Shown here: one piece after another, positions 21,437 to 31,665 of the stretch
Position numbering within the stretch: the stretch's first letter is position 1
Layout: every line of letters starts with the position of its first letter
Assembly: GCA_012845835.1 (NCBI GenBank)
Contig: JABAKD010000006.1
Span: forward strand, 9,912,192 to 9,976,191
Length of the DNA stretch: 64,000 bases
Direction: 5' to 3'
Source: Undaria pinnatifida
Taxonomy: Eukaryota; Sar; Phaeophyceae; Laminariales; Alariaceae
The notes under the pieces: generated by a model
The model's database searches: none
The model's input: the letters and a program-made list of their open reading frames with translations, nothing else
What the model was told of the DNA's origin: nothing
Position numbers and translations under genes: made by a program

Positions 21437-22434
21437 TGGGTTGTCAGGAGTTTCTGGCGTCGAGTGATTCGGAGAGTTCTAAGGCCTGGGCGTTGATCGA
21501 GTTTGCATCGTGGTGTTGTGCGTCGGAAGGTAACCTGGCGAATACGATTTCCGGGAAATTTGCGGCGGTGCAGTACTTCCACCGGTTGAGGGTAGGAGTG
21601 GAGCTGCCGATCACGGCTCCCGTGGTCCAGTGTGCGCTCAGAGGTATTGCACGGGCCCACGTGACGGCAGGAACGCCACGCCGCGCACGCTTACCGGTGT
21701 CTTTTGGTATGCTTCTCGCGGGGGAAACCCTCATTCCCACGTGGGGCCCGGAGGGGAAAGTGTTGTGGTTGTGTTTGTGTCTGAGTTACTCCCTGCTGAC
21801 GCGATCGGACGAAATGTTCGCCGCGGATTCGGGGGCGGTGCACCCTGTGCACTGCCTGACGCGGGGTGACGTGGCGTTTTTCGCCAACGGCACACAGTTG
21901 GGTAACACGCGGGGGCAACAGTCCGACAAGGTAGAGGTGCGGTTTAAGGGGCATAAGAGTGATCAGGGACAGGTCGGAAGTGTGCTCGCGCGGACTCGAA
22001 GCGAGGTGCGTGGACCGAGGTCGTCCTTTAGGGCAGACGGCGGGGCCGTTGCCCTTATGTTGGAGTTGATGTCATGTTTTCCTGGTTTGCCCGACCACGC
22101 CCCCCTTGCCTCGTATCGATGTGGCAAGGCCGTAAGAGTGGTTAGATATGGCCGTGCCTTACGAGCAATCAAGGAGGTGGTGGCGAAGTCAGGTCGGAAT
22201 CCCGATGAGTTCGCCCTGCACTCGTTGCGTATCGGAGGAGCGACCACGCTTGCGGCGGGGGGAGACATATCGGAACGAGTGATCCAGAGAGAGGGGAGGT
22301 GGAGGTCCGACGCGTACAAGGCGTACACGCGTAATAACATAGACGATTCCACGAGGGTGTCACGTAAGCTTGCGAGGGCAAAGGTGGCAAAGGAGAGACA
22401 GCCGGGGGAAGGAACAGTATGGGGTAGAAAATAA
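21187..22434 (+). CDS. tyrosine recombinase (retroelement integrase)
   Basis: Inserts the circular element DNA by site-specific strand exchange. The coordinates give the open frame after the stop at 21184. The first ATG is 21436, overlapping the RT stop as UGAUG. The likely core-binding helix (SSTRRTYESGRRSW, from about 21376) lies before that ATG, so the true N-terminus may come from a -1 frameshift or upstream initiation. Catalytic residues are visible: Arg in LLTRSDE (codon 21802), HxxR in HSLRIGG (His 22219, Arg 22228), Trp replacing the last His in EGRW (22300), and the nucleophile Tyr in KAYTR (22324). The frame is intact, which fits a recently active copy. Confidence 0.88.
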   Translation, partial: GQTRAWHCECFGGRYIAVGSSHHRPQPPRATSRHRLAGAAPGGSGGGSLYRHLGLQYVGGSVASSTRRTYESGRRSWSTFRRLMGCQEFLASSDSESSKAWALIEFASWCCASEGNLANTISGKFAAVQYFHRLRVGVELPITAPVVQCALRGIARAHVTAGTPRRARLPVSFGMLLAGETLIPTWGPEGKVLWLCLCLSYSLLTRSDEMFAADSGAVHPVHCLTRGDVAFFANGTQLGNTRGQQSDKVEVRFKGHKSDQGQVGSVLARTRSEVRGPRSSFRADGGAVALMLELMSCFPGLPDHAPLASYRCGKAVRVVRYGRALRAIKEVVAKSGRNPDEFALHSLRIGGATTLAAGGDISERVIQREGRWRSDAYKAYTRNNIDDSTRVSRKLARAKVAKERQPGEGTVWGRK

Positions 22435-22474
22435 CTAAGAGTACGGGAAACAGTAGTCTCACATTACCTCGGTG

Positions 22475-22716
22475 TTGGAGGAGTCGAATGGTACCGTACC
22501 ATTCGGAGGCTTGGTCATCCGAGACAACTGTAGGCCGTACTAGTTAGGAACCCGGCCGGTATCATAGTAGGGAGAGAGACAGTAAAATAGGGTGGTCGAG
22601 ATACTCAGGGTATCGCAGGAAGCTGCGATACAGGTATCTGGCCGAGGGGAGGAACCTCTCTCTCCCACGACTCAGGAAACGATAATGACAATGCAATTCG
22701 AGAGATATACAATAAA
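22475..22716 (+). repeat. B1 split direct repeat
   Basis: 242 bp, identical to B2 (23116-23357). It contains a near-perfect palindrome, GAATGGTACCGTACCATTC, at 22486-22504. It also contains a hairpin with 9-bp arms, GTATCGCAG (22610-22618) and CTGCGATAC (22623-22631). Its last three bases AAA are the first three of A2. Confidence 0.95.
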
Positions 22717-23006
22717 GGGTAGTTTTGTCCGTAGACGAAGTAACGGCCTCCGCAAACGAAGTAACGGACAAAGCAGGGTTTATTGGAGACATACCGAGGC
22801 ATGTCTGTATCGGGAACTGGGATAGAGCAAGTTTGGTTTTGGGGATGGAAGGGCCTGCACGCAGTCCTTTCGAGAAAGGCATCGCGTGTAGGTCAGCATC
22901 CCCACGTCGGGCACGAGCAAGCACGAGGTCCTGTGACGAGCACGGGCAGACGTGAGGTAGTCGCTGGTTTGGCCATCCAATCCAGGTATTTGTGCCTTCT
23001 TTTCTG
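22714..23006 (+). repeat. A2 split direct repeat
   Basis: 293 bp, matching A1 (14111-14403) except at 22981. It abuts B1 at the shared AAA, so B1-A2 recreates the end-to-end junction of a circular intermediate. Confidence 0.95.
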
Positions 23007-23115
23007 CCGCCCCACCCTCCCATTTTTTTCTTTCGAAGGGGGGGGGGGGGAGGCAAGAGTAGCTGGGGTTATGGATGTTTTTTTTTACTTTCCGTTATGG
23101 TTTACTTGAGTTAGA

Positions 23116-23357
23116 TTGGAGGAGTCGAATGGTACCGTACCATTCGGAGGCTTGGTCATCCGAGACAACTGTAGGCCGTACTAGTTAGGAACCCGGCCGG
23201 TATCATAGTAGGGAGAGAGACAGTAAAATAGGGTGGTCGAGATACTCAGGGTATCGCAGGAAGCTGCGATACAGGTATCTGGCCGAGGGGAGGAACCTCT
23301 CTCTCCCACGACTCAGGAAACGATAATGACAATGCAATTCGAGAGATATACAATAAA
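23116..23357 (+). repeat. B2 split direct repeat
   Basis: 242 bp, identical to B1 including both palindromes. It forms the right end of the element (CAATAAA), followed by flanking CGTC. A 109-bp spacer containing a poly-G run separates it from A2. Confidence 0.95.
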
Positions 23358-24022
23358 CGTCATATTTGCTACCAGCTGCGTGTGACACCGTGATACTGGG
23401 TGCAGTGTATCCAACACGGGGTATGCCTTTGTTACTTTCGAACGCAAACGGATGTTGTGACGCGAACTTACATTTTCCAGTGTTCCATTTATCGACGGTT
23501 CTCGATCAGACACGCACCGAAAAACAACGCTGCCACAAATAGTGTAGAGGGGGGGCGTAAACCGTAGGGCACAAAACCAGAGTACACTTCCAAGGATATA
23601 CAAGAAACACAACCGGAACAGGAACAACCTACAACATAGGTGAGTGCTCATGTTAAGGTTGACGGTGTGAGATATGGGCCACGAAAGCGTGCTCAGCGGT
23701 GATTTTTTTACGAAGTGCAACACTTAAGCCTATCGTCAGGGTTGCTCGTGGTTGGTTTCTGTCCGTATAGCTGTTCATACCTGGCTCATGTGTTGGACAC
23801 TTCTCGTAGGGCGGACGCTTGATACTGCGTGTCCCGCTAGCAAGAAAATGACAATGTAAGTGCCAACTGGTCAGCAGATTGGCCCCATCGAAGACCGCGA
23901 ACTAGAAAGTTAAACCATAGACAGCGGTCGGATATCAATCAAGATAAACACGATAACTGTTGCGTTAAGCGCGGTGCCAATTTGGTATGAAATAATTCCT
24001 GCCTTGTGTCGAGGTGTGTGTA
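23358..24022. other. unrecognised stretch right of the retroelement
   Basis: No supported gene or repeat match. A 136-codon minus-strand frame spans 23313-23723 but crosses the element boundary and has no domain. Confidence 0.35.
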
Positions 24023-24266
24023 GACCAACGCTACGATAGAGTTGTAGCATTTTCCTTTATGCGAAATGGTTTCTCCTTAACCCAAAACCGTCCGAAATTG
24101 GTCTTTTTCGTTTAATGCTCCTCGTTGTATACCTATGCCATACGGGATGTTTCGTCCGATAGCCGCTCATTTTTCTCCGAAAAATCAGTTTTTGGGAAGG
24201 GTTAATAGCTCCCAAATTGAAGAAACCTAAGAAAACATGTGGCGCAACTCTATCGTAGCACGCGTC
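24023..24266 (+). mobile_element. MITE family F5, TSD TGTA
   Basis: A 244-bp copy with ends GACCAACGCTACGATAG and the complement of GACGCGTGCTACGATAG. TGTA flanks it at 24019-24022 and 24267-24270. It is among the best preserved F5 copies. Confidence 0.88.
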
Positions 24267-24610
24267 TGTACGTGTTTCTCACAACCCAAAACAACGGAAC
24301 CAACCCGAACACCAGCCCTAACCCGTACAAAGTACCGGTCGAAGCATGTCCCATGATGACTTCACTGTGGGGAAATGGTGGAAAGAACATAAGACTGTGT
24401 ATCACCGTTTGTAGGGCTCTCCCGCCGAGGAGGCGACCAACGACGTTACCCTACCTACACCGTGTGTTGTTTCCCTAAACCGTATTTCAACACGTACCTA
24501 CCTGCAGTAGTAGCGGGTTAGACGTGGAAAGGTTCTGGAAGCTAGGTACTGCGACGAGGTGTTGAGGTGGTCAAGTCCAGGTTGTCTGGGTTCGTCCCTA
24601 CGGTGACATG
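24267..24610. other. unrecognised intergenic stretch
   Basis: No supported gene or repeat was recognised. Confidence 0.35.
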
Positions 24611-24611
24611 A

Positions 24612-26745
24612 AATATTTAGTATAATTTTATAAAAAACACTGCAGATGTTTGATCGAAGATTTCGTCGAAACGCATACTTGCAAGCTGTGTGTGATACTC
24701 CGATCGCGGGTAGTACTGGGTGTGTGTCCTCATTAAGCATACAGGTCTGCGACTCCCCTTGGAATTACTGTGTAGCTTGTACCAGGGTCAACAGGGTGGT
24801 GGTAGTCAGTCTGTGCGGGGGAAAAAAAAAAAAATCGTTTTTGAGGGGGACAATTTCTGACAGGTGTGGAGCGAAATGGATCAGTTCATCAAGTGTATGC
24901 TGCAAATCGTATACCCAAGTGAGGGGAGGGGGAAGATGCTAAGGACGTGGGGGCCGGGGTTTGAGATGGAGCGGGAGCGGCAGGGGGGCGTTCGGTTAAA
25001 CAATCTGTGCGCGGAAACTGCAGATCCTCTAAGGCGGCAATTCCGACGGTTTCGGAAGCAATGCGTCAGTTTTTGATGTATATGCTGTAAGTCGTACAAC
25101 CGGTGAGGAGAAGGCGGAGTGTTCGAAACGAGTGGCAGTGGGGGGGGGGGGGGGGGGGGGGGGATTCCAACAGCTTCGACAGCTTTAGGTCGCACAGGTG
25201 TACATCTGATTGGTGCATAATATACACGTGGTGCTAGGTGTATACCATGGTGCGGGCGGTTGGAAAGGAGGGGGCGTTGGGGGGGAAAGGCGTGGCGGGG
25301 GGGGGTATATGAATTGGGACTACGGCATGGGTGGCTAGAAAGACAATGAGGTGACATCAGCTGTCTGGAAGTGTTTTTGTTTCTGGCAGATGTTGATTTT
25401 GGGTGGGGCGGCGGGTCAGAACAAAACAAGGCGGTGGGGCAAAGGGGTGTATGTAGGGGAATCATCTCCTTTCAGGTGGCATGAACGTATACGTGGGAGG
25501 ACCTATGCTATACGTGCTAGGGCTAAGCGATGGAGTGAGGATGGAGGGGGCGCGTAAACAGGAACTAAATGAATTGTATCTACATCATGGCTAGTTGGAC
25601 AGCTAGTGAGGTGATACCACCTGCTGCCTGGTTGTGTTTATTATTGTAGCAGATTTGATTTTAGTTGGCGCGGCGGGGAAGGGAATAGGGGGGGGGGGGG
25701 GAAGCAACGGCCGTTTTGGAATCTCGCGTATAATTCAACAACCAGGCCTGGCTTTTTCTATTAATGACCTTTGGTTTGTTTGTGTTTTCATGGGGTATTT
25801 CTCAGCTCCAGAGCAACTGGAGCTTGGCCTTTGACCACGGACTTGATTATGTGAGTTAATGCTAGAACAACAACAACACCATGAACACGAAACAACAGTG
25901 TGGGATTATCATATATTGCTGTGGTACACAATGGGTTATAGCTTCGAGGTGTGTCATTTTACATCGATCGTAAGATTGAAGATTCCGTTGGACAGGTGGA
26001 ACCATGTAATTTCCATGATTCATTACTGTGCCGGTGTGGGGCTCGAATATCGCCGATTTTTGCGACAGAGATAAATGTTGCTATTACCACACTTGTGCGA
26101 GGTGATGTGGTCGTGCACTGTCACCGCCATTGAGCACGCGGAGGAGGAGTGCAAATCATCAGTACTTTCGAAAGGAGCGCTCGATGTGCCATATGTCTCG
26201 ACGTCGTAAAATGCAATTAAGCGACGGAGGAGGGCAACGATCTAACCTTCAAACGTAAATAAGAGGAGGAGAAATAGGAAAATACGGAGGAGGGAAAGAA
26301 GAAAATGAAGAAGCTTCGCCGAGGGAGATGAGGGCAGAGATGGGTGACGGCTGTTGATCACCGCTTGATGAAAACGCAAATTTTGATAATTCTCGGTAGG
26401 AGTTCGGGTTTAGATTGTTGACTTCGCTAGCGGCACTCGCTTCGGACCTATGAATGCAAACTTCGACCGTTTCCCCATCCCACATATTATATGTATATAT
26501 ATATATATATTTTTTTTTTGTCCCCCTCCGAAAAAGGATTAATGGTTTACGCGAACAGACTGACTAACATCACCCTGTTGACCCTGATAGCTAAACTGTA
26601 GTTGCAAGGGGAGTCGCCGACCTATATCCCTAATGAGGATACACAGCCCGTAATACGCGTGATCGGTGTATCACACACAGCTTGCAAATAATATGAGTTT
26701 CGGCAAAATATTCGATCTCACAGGCTCTGGAGTGTATTTTCATTT
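24612..26745. mobile_element. F3 long-inverted-repeat element
   Basis: The plus arm begins near 24632 (CACTGCAGATGTTTGATCG) and runs to about 25260; related end segments follow at 25310-25380 and 25565-25680. The minus arm covers about 26525-26732 and ends CACAGGCTCTGGAGTGTATT. Poly-G runs lie at 25140-25162 and 25689-25701. The interior 25700-26500 has no recognisable gene, and an AT repeat sits near 26490-26510. The pairing of the arms into one element is inference. Confidence 0.5.
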
Positions 26746-27736
26746 TATATAATAGCATCAGGATTACATTGCTCCTGTAAGTATTTACGGGAGATTGTTT
26801 CTGATCGTTACGAATCTTGTCACAGGCGCGCATATGTTGGATTATTGTTGTGATGTCGGTGTAGTTGACGTATGTTTTGTTAGTGTGTCGTAGATTACTA
26901 CAAGCACACTGATTCTGTGCAGTCTGGGTTAATCTAGGCCGCCGTCACAAACGCGAAGGTACCAGGAATCATGTTGCCTTAGACCCAAAACCTAAAGCAA
27001 AGGTCCGAGCTTGGTCACTTGACCCACTCGCGTTTCAACTTTCTTCAGGTATACTTTATTTAGAGAGCGCGGGCCAAGGGGCCACACGGAGCCGTCTGAA
27101 TATTCGCGGCACACGCCAGGTTCTAGTAGGTCATATATTATCTTGAAACGGAAAAAAAAACACCACGTTTTTTCTCTGTCGCATATGTAATGCCTCTACA
27201 ATGTGGGGATCGCACCAATCATCACCGTGTTGTTGACGATTATGTGTTGCCGTTGCCTTCAAAAACAAACCATGCATATATGAAGAAGCTGATGGAGTAA
27301 CATGCCATCCACATGATGAGCTTTAATGCCTACCTGCAGATCGAAACACATACCGGGTACTTGATATAACCCATATTCGGGAAATCTTCGCCAACCTTGG
27401 CCGACTTTGGCCGACTTTGGACGACTGTTGGGGAACTTTGGCAGTCCTCACCTTGCGCAAAGCGACGTTGCTTGACGGAGGGACTTGGGACTGGGCGTAG
27501 CTGTCGTCGACACAAGAAAGAGTGTCAGAGCACGCATTGTGAGTAGCTACACGTGTCTGGCATTACATGGTTCGTTTGTATCGGGTGGTGCTTTTTGTGA
27601 TGCGCGCCTTTGGCCCCCGTTGTCTGGCGAAATATGTACAACACCTTCTAGCCAGCTCGTCGTGGTTCGCTCGTTCGCTATCGTGGTGAAATCTTGCGAA
27701 CGCCGGTGAACAAAATGTCTTCGGACCACAGCAGTA
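26746..27736. other. unrecognised stretch with a short CCGACTTTGG repeat
   Basis: No supported gene. A short run of GGCCGACTTT-type units occurs at about 27398-27440. Confidence 0.35.
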
Positions 27737-27996
27737 AAGTCGACCTACGGCAGCTCCCCCAACCTTTCGTTGATGAGATCGTCTGTTTTGAAACCAGCTA
27801 CCTGCCGTATCTTCCAAAAGTAAAGTGCATCTTGCTCTTCCGACGTCATCGCTCGATAGCACTTTGCAAAAACAGAAAAAGACGTAAAAAAAAATCAAGT
27901 TGTTTTCATAGCATCCTTCCCAGTGTCGAGCAGCCAGGAAGCCTTCGTCCAAAAAAATCGCTGGTTCCGAGGGAGGGCTATATCGTAGAAGCAGCT
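27737..27996 (+). mobile_element. MITE family F2, decayed ends
   Basis: The left end is AAGTCGACCTACGGCAG and the right end is the complement of AGCTGCTTCTACGATAT. The interior F2 landmarks TTTTGAAACCAGCTACCTGC, CGACGTCATCGCTCGAT and GTGTCGAGCAG are present. No TSD was found. Confidence 0.75.
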
Positions 27997-28109
27997 TCTT
28001 TTTTGCTAAGTTGTACGCTAAAGGCACCACAAAAACGATCTGGCACGGTTGGTCGACGAATGCTACTGCCACGAAAAATATGCACTGTTTGCCTCTCCCA
28101 ACAATTAAA

Positions 28110-28378
28110 CATCCTCTCACGGCACGGGTGCAGTGGGTTTTCCCCTGCTCGCGCGACTGAGCAGCTCAATATCTCACCCCCGAAGCATGACCTTCGAAAG
28201 AAAGCACTTTCTTTCGCAGTCCGGCCGGTATTTCTGTGCGCTTTCTGTGCGAGACCTCGAAACGACTCTACCCCAAATCCTGTCGAAATAGCCGATAGTT
28301 CGTTACTTACTTGAGGAGCTAAAATATACCCGGAAACGTTTTGCCAAAAATGTGTAAACCACACCGTCCGTAGGCATG
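28110..28378 (+). mobile_element. MITE family F4, diverged copy
   Basis: Follows the F4 order: a CACGGCACGGGTGCA end, AGCTCAATATCTCACCC, a TTCG-rich middle, CTTGAGGAGCT, AACGTTTTGCC and a decayed right end near ACCGTCCGTAGG. Palindromes and termini are degraded and boundaries are approximate. Confidence 0.6.
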
Positions 28379-28754
28379 AATGCCCTTGATTCGAGGAAAA
28401 ACAACAGTGCTGATGTAAATAGCAGATGTACGAACCCGTGGTCTACCGTGTGCACGTATATACAACAGAAAAAAATATACCATGAATGTAAACGGAAGCT
28501 CTAACGAATTTAGGTTTAAGCTTCTGGGTCTCGTAATGCACCAACCGAGCGTTACATGTAGAGTGCTACCTCTAGCTTAACATCCGGGGCAATGGCTCCA
28601 ACGTCATACACACATATATATATATAGATATATATTTTTCGAGCTGATGGCTTATGCGAGGTAGCTCAATACCCGAGGCAACGTTCTTCATCGTGTTTTC
28701 TCATTGGCTCGAACTATTTCCTCGCACGTTCACTTTCGGGCTCGACCACTGGGA
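28379..28754. other. unrecognised intergenic stretch
   Basis: A TA-rich simple repeat lies at about 28613-28640. Nothing else was recognised. Confidence 0.35.
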
Positions 28755-28990
28755 TATATTATAAAAAATGAAAATCCACTCCAGCTGTGAGATCGAAGAT
28801 TTCGTCGAAACTCATCTTTGCAAGCTGTGTGTGATACTCCGATCGCGCGCATTACGAGTTGTGTGTCCTCATTAAGGATATAGGTCGGCGACTCCCCTTA
28901 CAACTACAGTGTAGCTATCAGGGTCAACAGGATGATTTTAGTCAGTCACTATAAAACCCGTTTCTGAGGGGGACAAAATCTGACATATAT
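28755..28990 (+). repeat. F3 repeat arm, plus orientation
   Basis: A well preserved outer arm: the AT-rich leader AAAATGAAAATCCACTCCAG, then GTGAGATCGAAGATTTCGTC, GTGTGTCCTCATTA, TATCAGGGTCAACAGGATGA, ending near GACAAAATCTGACA. No partner arm was assigned. Confidence 0.7.
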
Positions 28991-29534
28991 ATGTTAAATT
29001 CTCCGAGCGGTTTTCTGTGGAAGCTGTTGCCACAAGTGCCCCGCAGGTGTTCGTCTTGTTATTGATCGACAACGTGGTCAACGCAACTGTCATAATGCTC
29101 GACGGACCCCATCGGAATCTCCTACTTGGGGTCTAATTTCCAAGCACCCCCCCTGTTCGTTGCCACCCCTCATTTATACCGTGGGTACAGGGTGCAAGAA
29201 ATTCCCTGTCCAATCCCGTGCCATTGATATTTTTTGTCGTATGGGTTTCAAGCATGTCCCCTGTTCGACGACGTCCGTCCATCTTATCAACTCGCGGGTT
29301 GTCAGCATTAAAACTGCCGACGTAGAAGACTCACAAAACGTAATAGCTGTGTAGTACGCGGTACTGTAGATCGTTCGAAGTTCGAACTCCTCCGGAACAC
29401 TTAATCTGGAGGGCAGTTCGTGGAAAAGTTTTGCACCGGCAACCCCGCTTTCAGACCATAACTGGATATATACGGTTCCATACAACGTGCGTGGTAGAGA
29501 GATTGGAAGCTGAGAGTGCTGGTAGGGCATAAAC
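28991..29534. other. unrecognised intergenic stretch
   Basis: No supported gene. A 134-codon minus-strand frame (29174-29578) has no recognisable domain. Confidence 0.35.
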
Positions 29535-29808
29535 GTGCACATGGCTTCGGAAAACGAAAGAGTCCCCGAGGTCCTCATATGAGGAGCTCAACATCTCACT
29601 GGGAAAAAAAATATCGAAGGCATTCGTTCGCACAACCTGACCAAGCTTCTTTGTCTTTGTCCGAAAGCAATACATATAGACTATAGTGTACTCGTGAAAC
29701 TGCTTGACCACAGTACACAACCGGTACTTCCTCACACGAGGAGCTCAATCGGACAACAGCTGCATTATTCGATGTTCCAACAACTGCAACCTTTACCTTG
29801 GCCTGCTC
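29535..29808 (+). mobile_element. MITE family F4, left end decayed
   Basis: Contains F4 landmarks: GTCCTCATATGAGGAGCTC, GGCATTCGTTCGCACAACC, ACTTCCTCACACGAGGAGC, and the right end near TGCAACCTTTACCTTGGCC. The left terminus is not recognisable and no TSD was found. Confidence 0.65.
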
Positions 29809-29891
29809 TGGGGTCAGAGGGAGGCCGCAGCGGACGTCGTCCCGACAATTTTCTATCCCTGAAACCCCCAAACTTAGTGTAGTAGGTAATA

Positions 29892-30137
29892 CCCCTTTTC
29901 TACGATGGAGGCAGCAGCCGTTTTTTCTTCATAAATAGTTTCTGGGTGAGGGGGCTCCTTAGCTAAAAATTCGTCGGGAACAGGTCGTTTCTGTTGCACG
30001 ACCATCATCGGGTACCCCGGCTATGGGATTATTCATCCGGAGGCGGCCCTTTGATATCCTTTCTGGGAGACGCTCCCAAATTTGAAGAGTAGTATTGGAA
30101 ACAAAGTAGTACTGCGCACCCCTTCGTAGCACACGTC
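29892..30137. mobile_element. MITE family F5
   Basis: The right end is the complement of GACGTGTGCTACGAAG and the left end is decayed around CTACGATGG at 29900. The interior matches other F5 copies (TCCGGAGGCGGCCC region, CTCCCAAATTTGAAGAGTAG). Confidence 0.7.
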
Positions 30138-30864
30138 ATATGTATAGTAATAATGGTATATATCAGAGATGTATCACAAAAAAAGTAATAATACACTCCG
30201 GCTGTGGGAGGTTTCGTCGAGACTCGTCTTTGCAAAAAAAGTCGTGTGTGATACTATCCGATCGCGGGTATTTACTGTGTGTGTCCTCGATGAGGGTACA
30301 GATCGGTGACTCCCCTTAGAACGTAGTTCTACCAGGGTTGACAGGGTTTTAGTAGCAACATATGCACGGAAGCTGGAAAACTCGTTTTTGGGGGGCACAA
30401 AATCTGACGGCTGTGGAATACAGCAGTTTATTTCTGACATTGAAATCAACACAAGTCGTACAAGCGGTGGGGGGAGGGCTAGGATATTTAGGCCGGGGGG
30501 AGGGGGGGGGGGAGGGTTCCAACATTCCTGGTCGCATAAATCCGTAAAATTTCATTGGACGCGCGTGGTGCTAGGTCTAGGCGTTGGTCGGGGTGACGGG
30601 CGAGGAGGCGGTCGAGGGTGGGGAGGGGGGGAAGATATCAATGTGAAGAACATGAAATTTAACCGAAGGTACTGCATTGATATCACATTCAATTTGATCG
30701 AAGGGTAAATATGTCATATCACCTGGTGGGTAGCGGTTGTCATGCTAGCGATTCTTTCTTTTAGGTGGAGGGTCAAGGGTGAGGGAGGGTCCTTGCGTGG
30801 AGGTGGGCGGTTATTGGTGGGGCCGGGGGGGAAGTGTAGTGGGAGGGGAGTAGAGAAGATGGAG

Positions 30865-31300
30865 GAACAACGCTGCAGTACGGAGGTGGGTCCCTATATT
30901 GTGGACTTTTTTGTGCAGTGACTCGGAGTCATTCGCGAGTAATCTCCCAGTTTCGTGCGGTCATAGCCTTCCTTTCGTGCTGCCTTGATATTTCCATGCG
31001 TATCGCCAATGATGGGATGGTGAGCTAGATTGCGCCAAATAATAACCTTTTTGAACGTGATTTAGTGCGTGAGGTACAGGGTCACTCGTGCGAGTATGAT
31101 AGTATGATAGTATGATAGTATGATAGTATGATAGTATGATAGTATGATAGTATGATAGTATGATAGTATGATAGTATGATAATATGATAGTATGATAGTA
31201 TGATAGTATGATAGTATGATAGTATGATAGTATGATTGTATGATAGCTCCGGCCGGGTATGGAAAATTGGGGGGTATCCCAGCCTACCGTAGCGTTGCTT
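30865..31300 (-). mobile_element. MITE family F1 with internal 8-bp satellite, TSD GGAG
   Basis: GGAG flanks the element at 30861-30864 and 31301-31304. The right end is the complement of AAGCAACGCTACGGTAG. The left end, GAACAACGCTGCAGTACGG, is altered. The F1 sub-terminal boxes survive as ATTCGCGAGTAAT near 30932 and CACTCGTGCGAGTA near 31083. Without the TATGATAG array it is 284 bp, close to other F1 copies. Confidence 0.75.
31095..31246 (+). repeat. (TATGATAG)19 microsatellite
   Basis: Nineteen 8-bp units, 152 bp, with rare substitutions (about 31181 and 31237). The array begins directly at the ACTCGTGCGAGT box of the F1 MITE, so it expanded inside the element. Confidence 0.97.
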
Positions 31301-31665
31301 GGAGGTTGGTGTACGATGACCCAAAAAACTTACCCCATACAGCATAATATTTTTCCTTTACTCCGCGAAGGCATAATAACGTAAAATCTAAGCCTGCCAA
31401 ATTAACGTCGATTTCTGGTATATAGTCCCCCTCAAAAACAAGTTTTATGGTTTCCACGCACAGACTTACTGACATCACCCTGTTGGCCCTGATAGTTACA
31501 CTGTAGTTGCAGGGGGGGTCGCCTCGATCTATATCACTAAAATGAGGACACACAACCCGGTAATACGCGCGATCGGTGTGTCACACACTGCTTGCCAAGA
31601 TGAGTTTCGTCAAAATCTTCGATCTCACAGGCTCTGGAGTGTGTTTTTATTATTAATATAGACTA

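Larger units (their letters stand above)
14111..23357 (+). mobile_element. Ngaro/PAT-type tyrosine-recombinase retrotransposon, complete
   Basis: A 9,247-bp element with the order A1, leader, Gag, RT-RNase H, tyrosine recombinase, B1-A2, spacer, B2. Split direct repeats with a contiguous B1-A2 unit are the known signature of Ngaro and PAT elements; classical DIRS elements have inverted ends instead. These elements integrate a circular DNA copy by a tyrosine recombinase and carry no DDE integrase. The copy looks young: A repeats differ at one base (G14378 versus T22981) and B repeats not at all. B1 joins A2 at a shared AAA, and AAA is also at both outer edges. CGTC flanks both sides (14107-14110 and 23358-23361). 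No methyltransferase or hydrolase frame was seen. Confidence 0.92.
30175..31665. mobile_element. F3 long-inverted-repeat element containing an F1 MITE
   Basis: The left arm starts ACACTCCGGCTGTGGG near 30190; the right arm ends CTCACAGGCTCTGGAGTGTG near 31645. G-rich runs occur at 30496-30517. An F1 MITE with its own TSD lies inside at 30865-31300. No transposase frame was seen. Confidence 0.55.

Noticed and set aside
27563-28364. Frames of 128-206 codons on both strands
   Set aside because: They span F2 and F4 MITEs and repeat the translations seen in other copies.
31082-31345. Tyr/Ser/Ile-repeat minus-strand frame
   Set aside because: It is the translated TATGATAG microsatellite.
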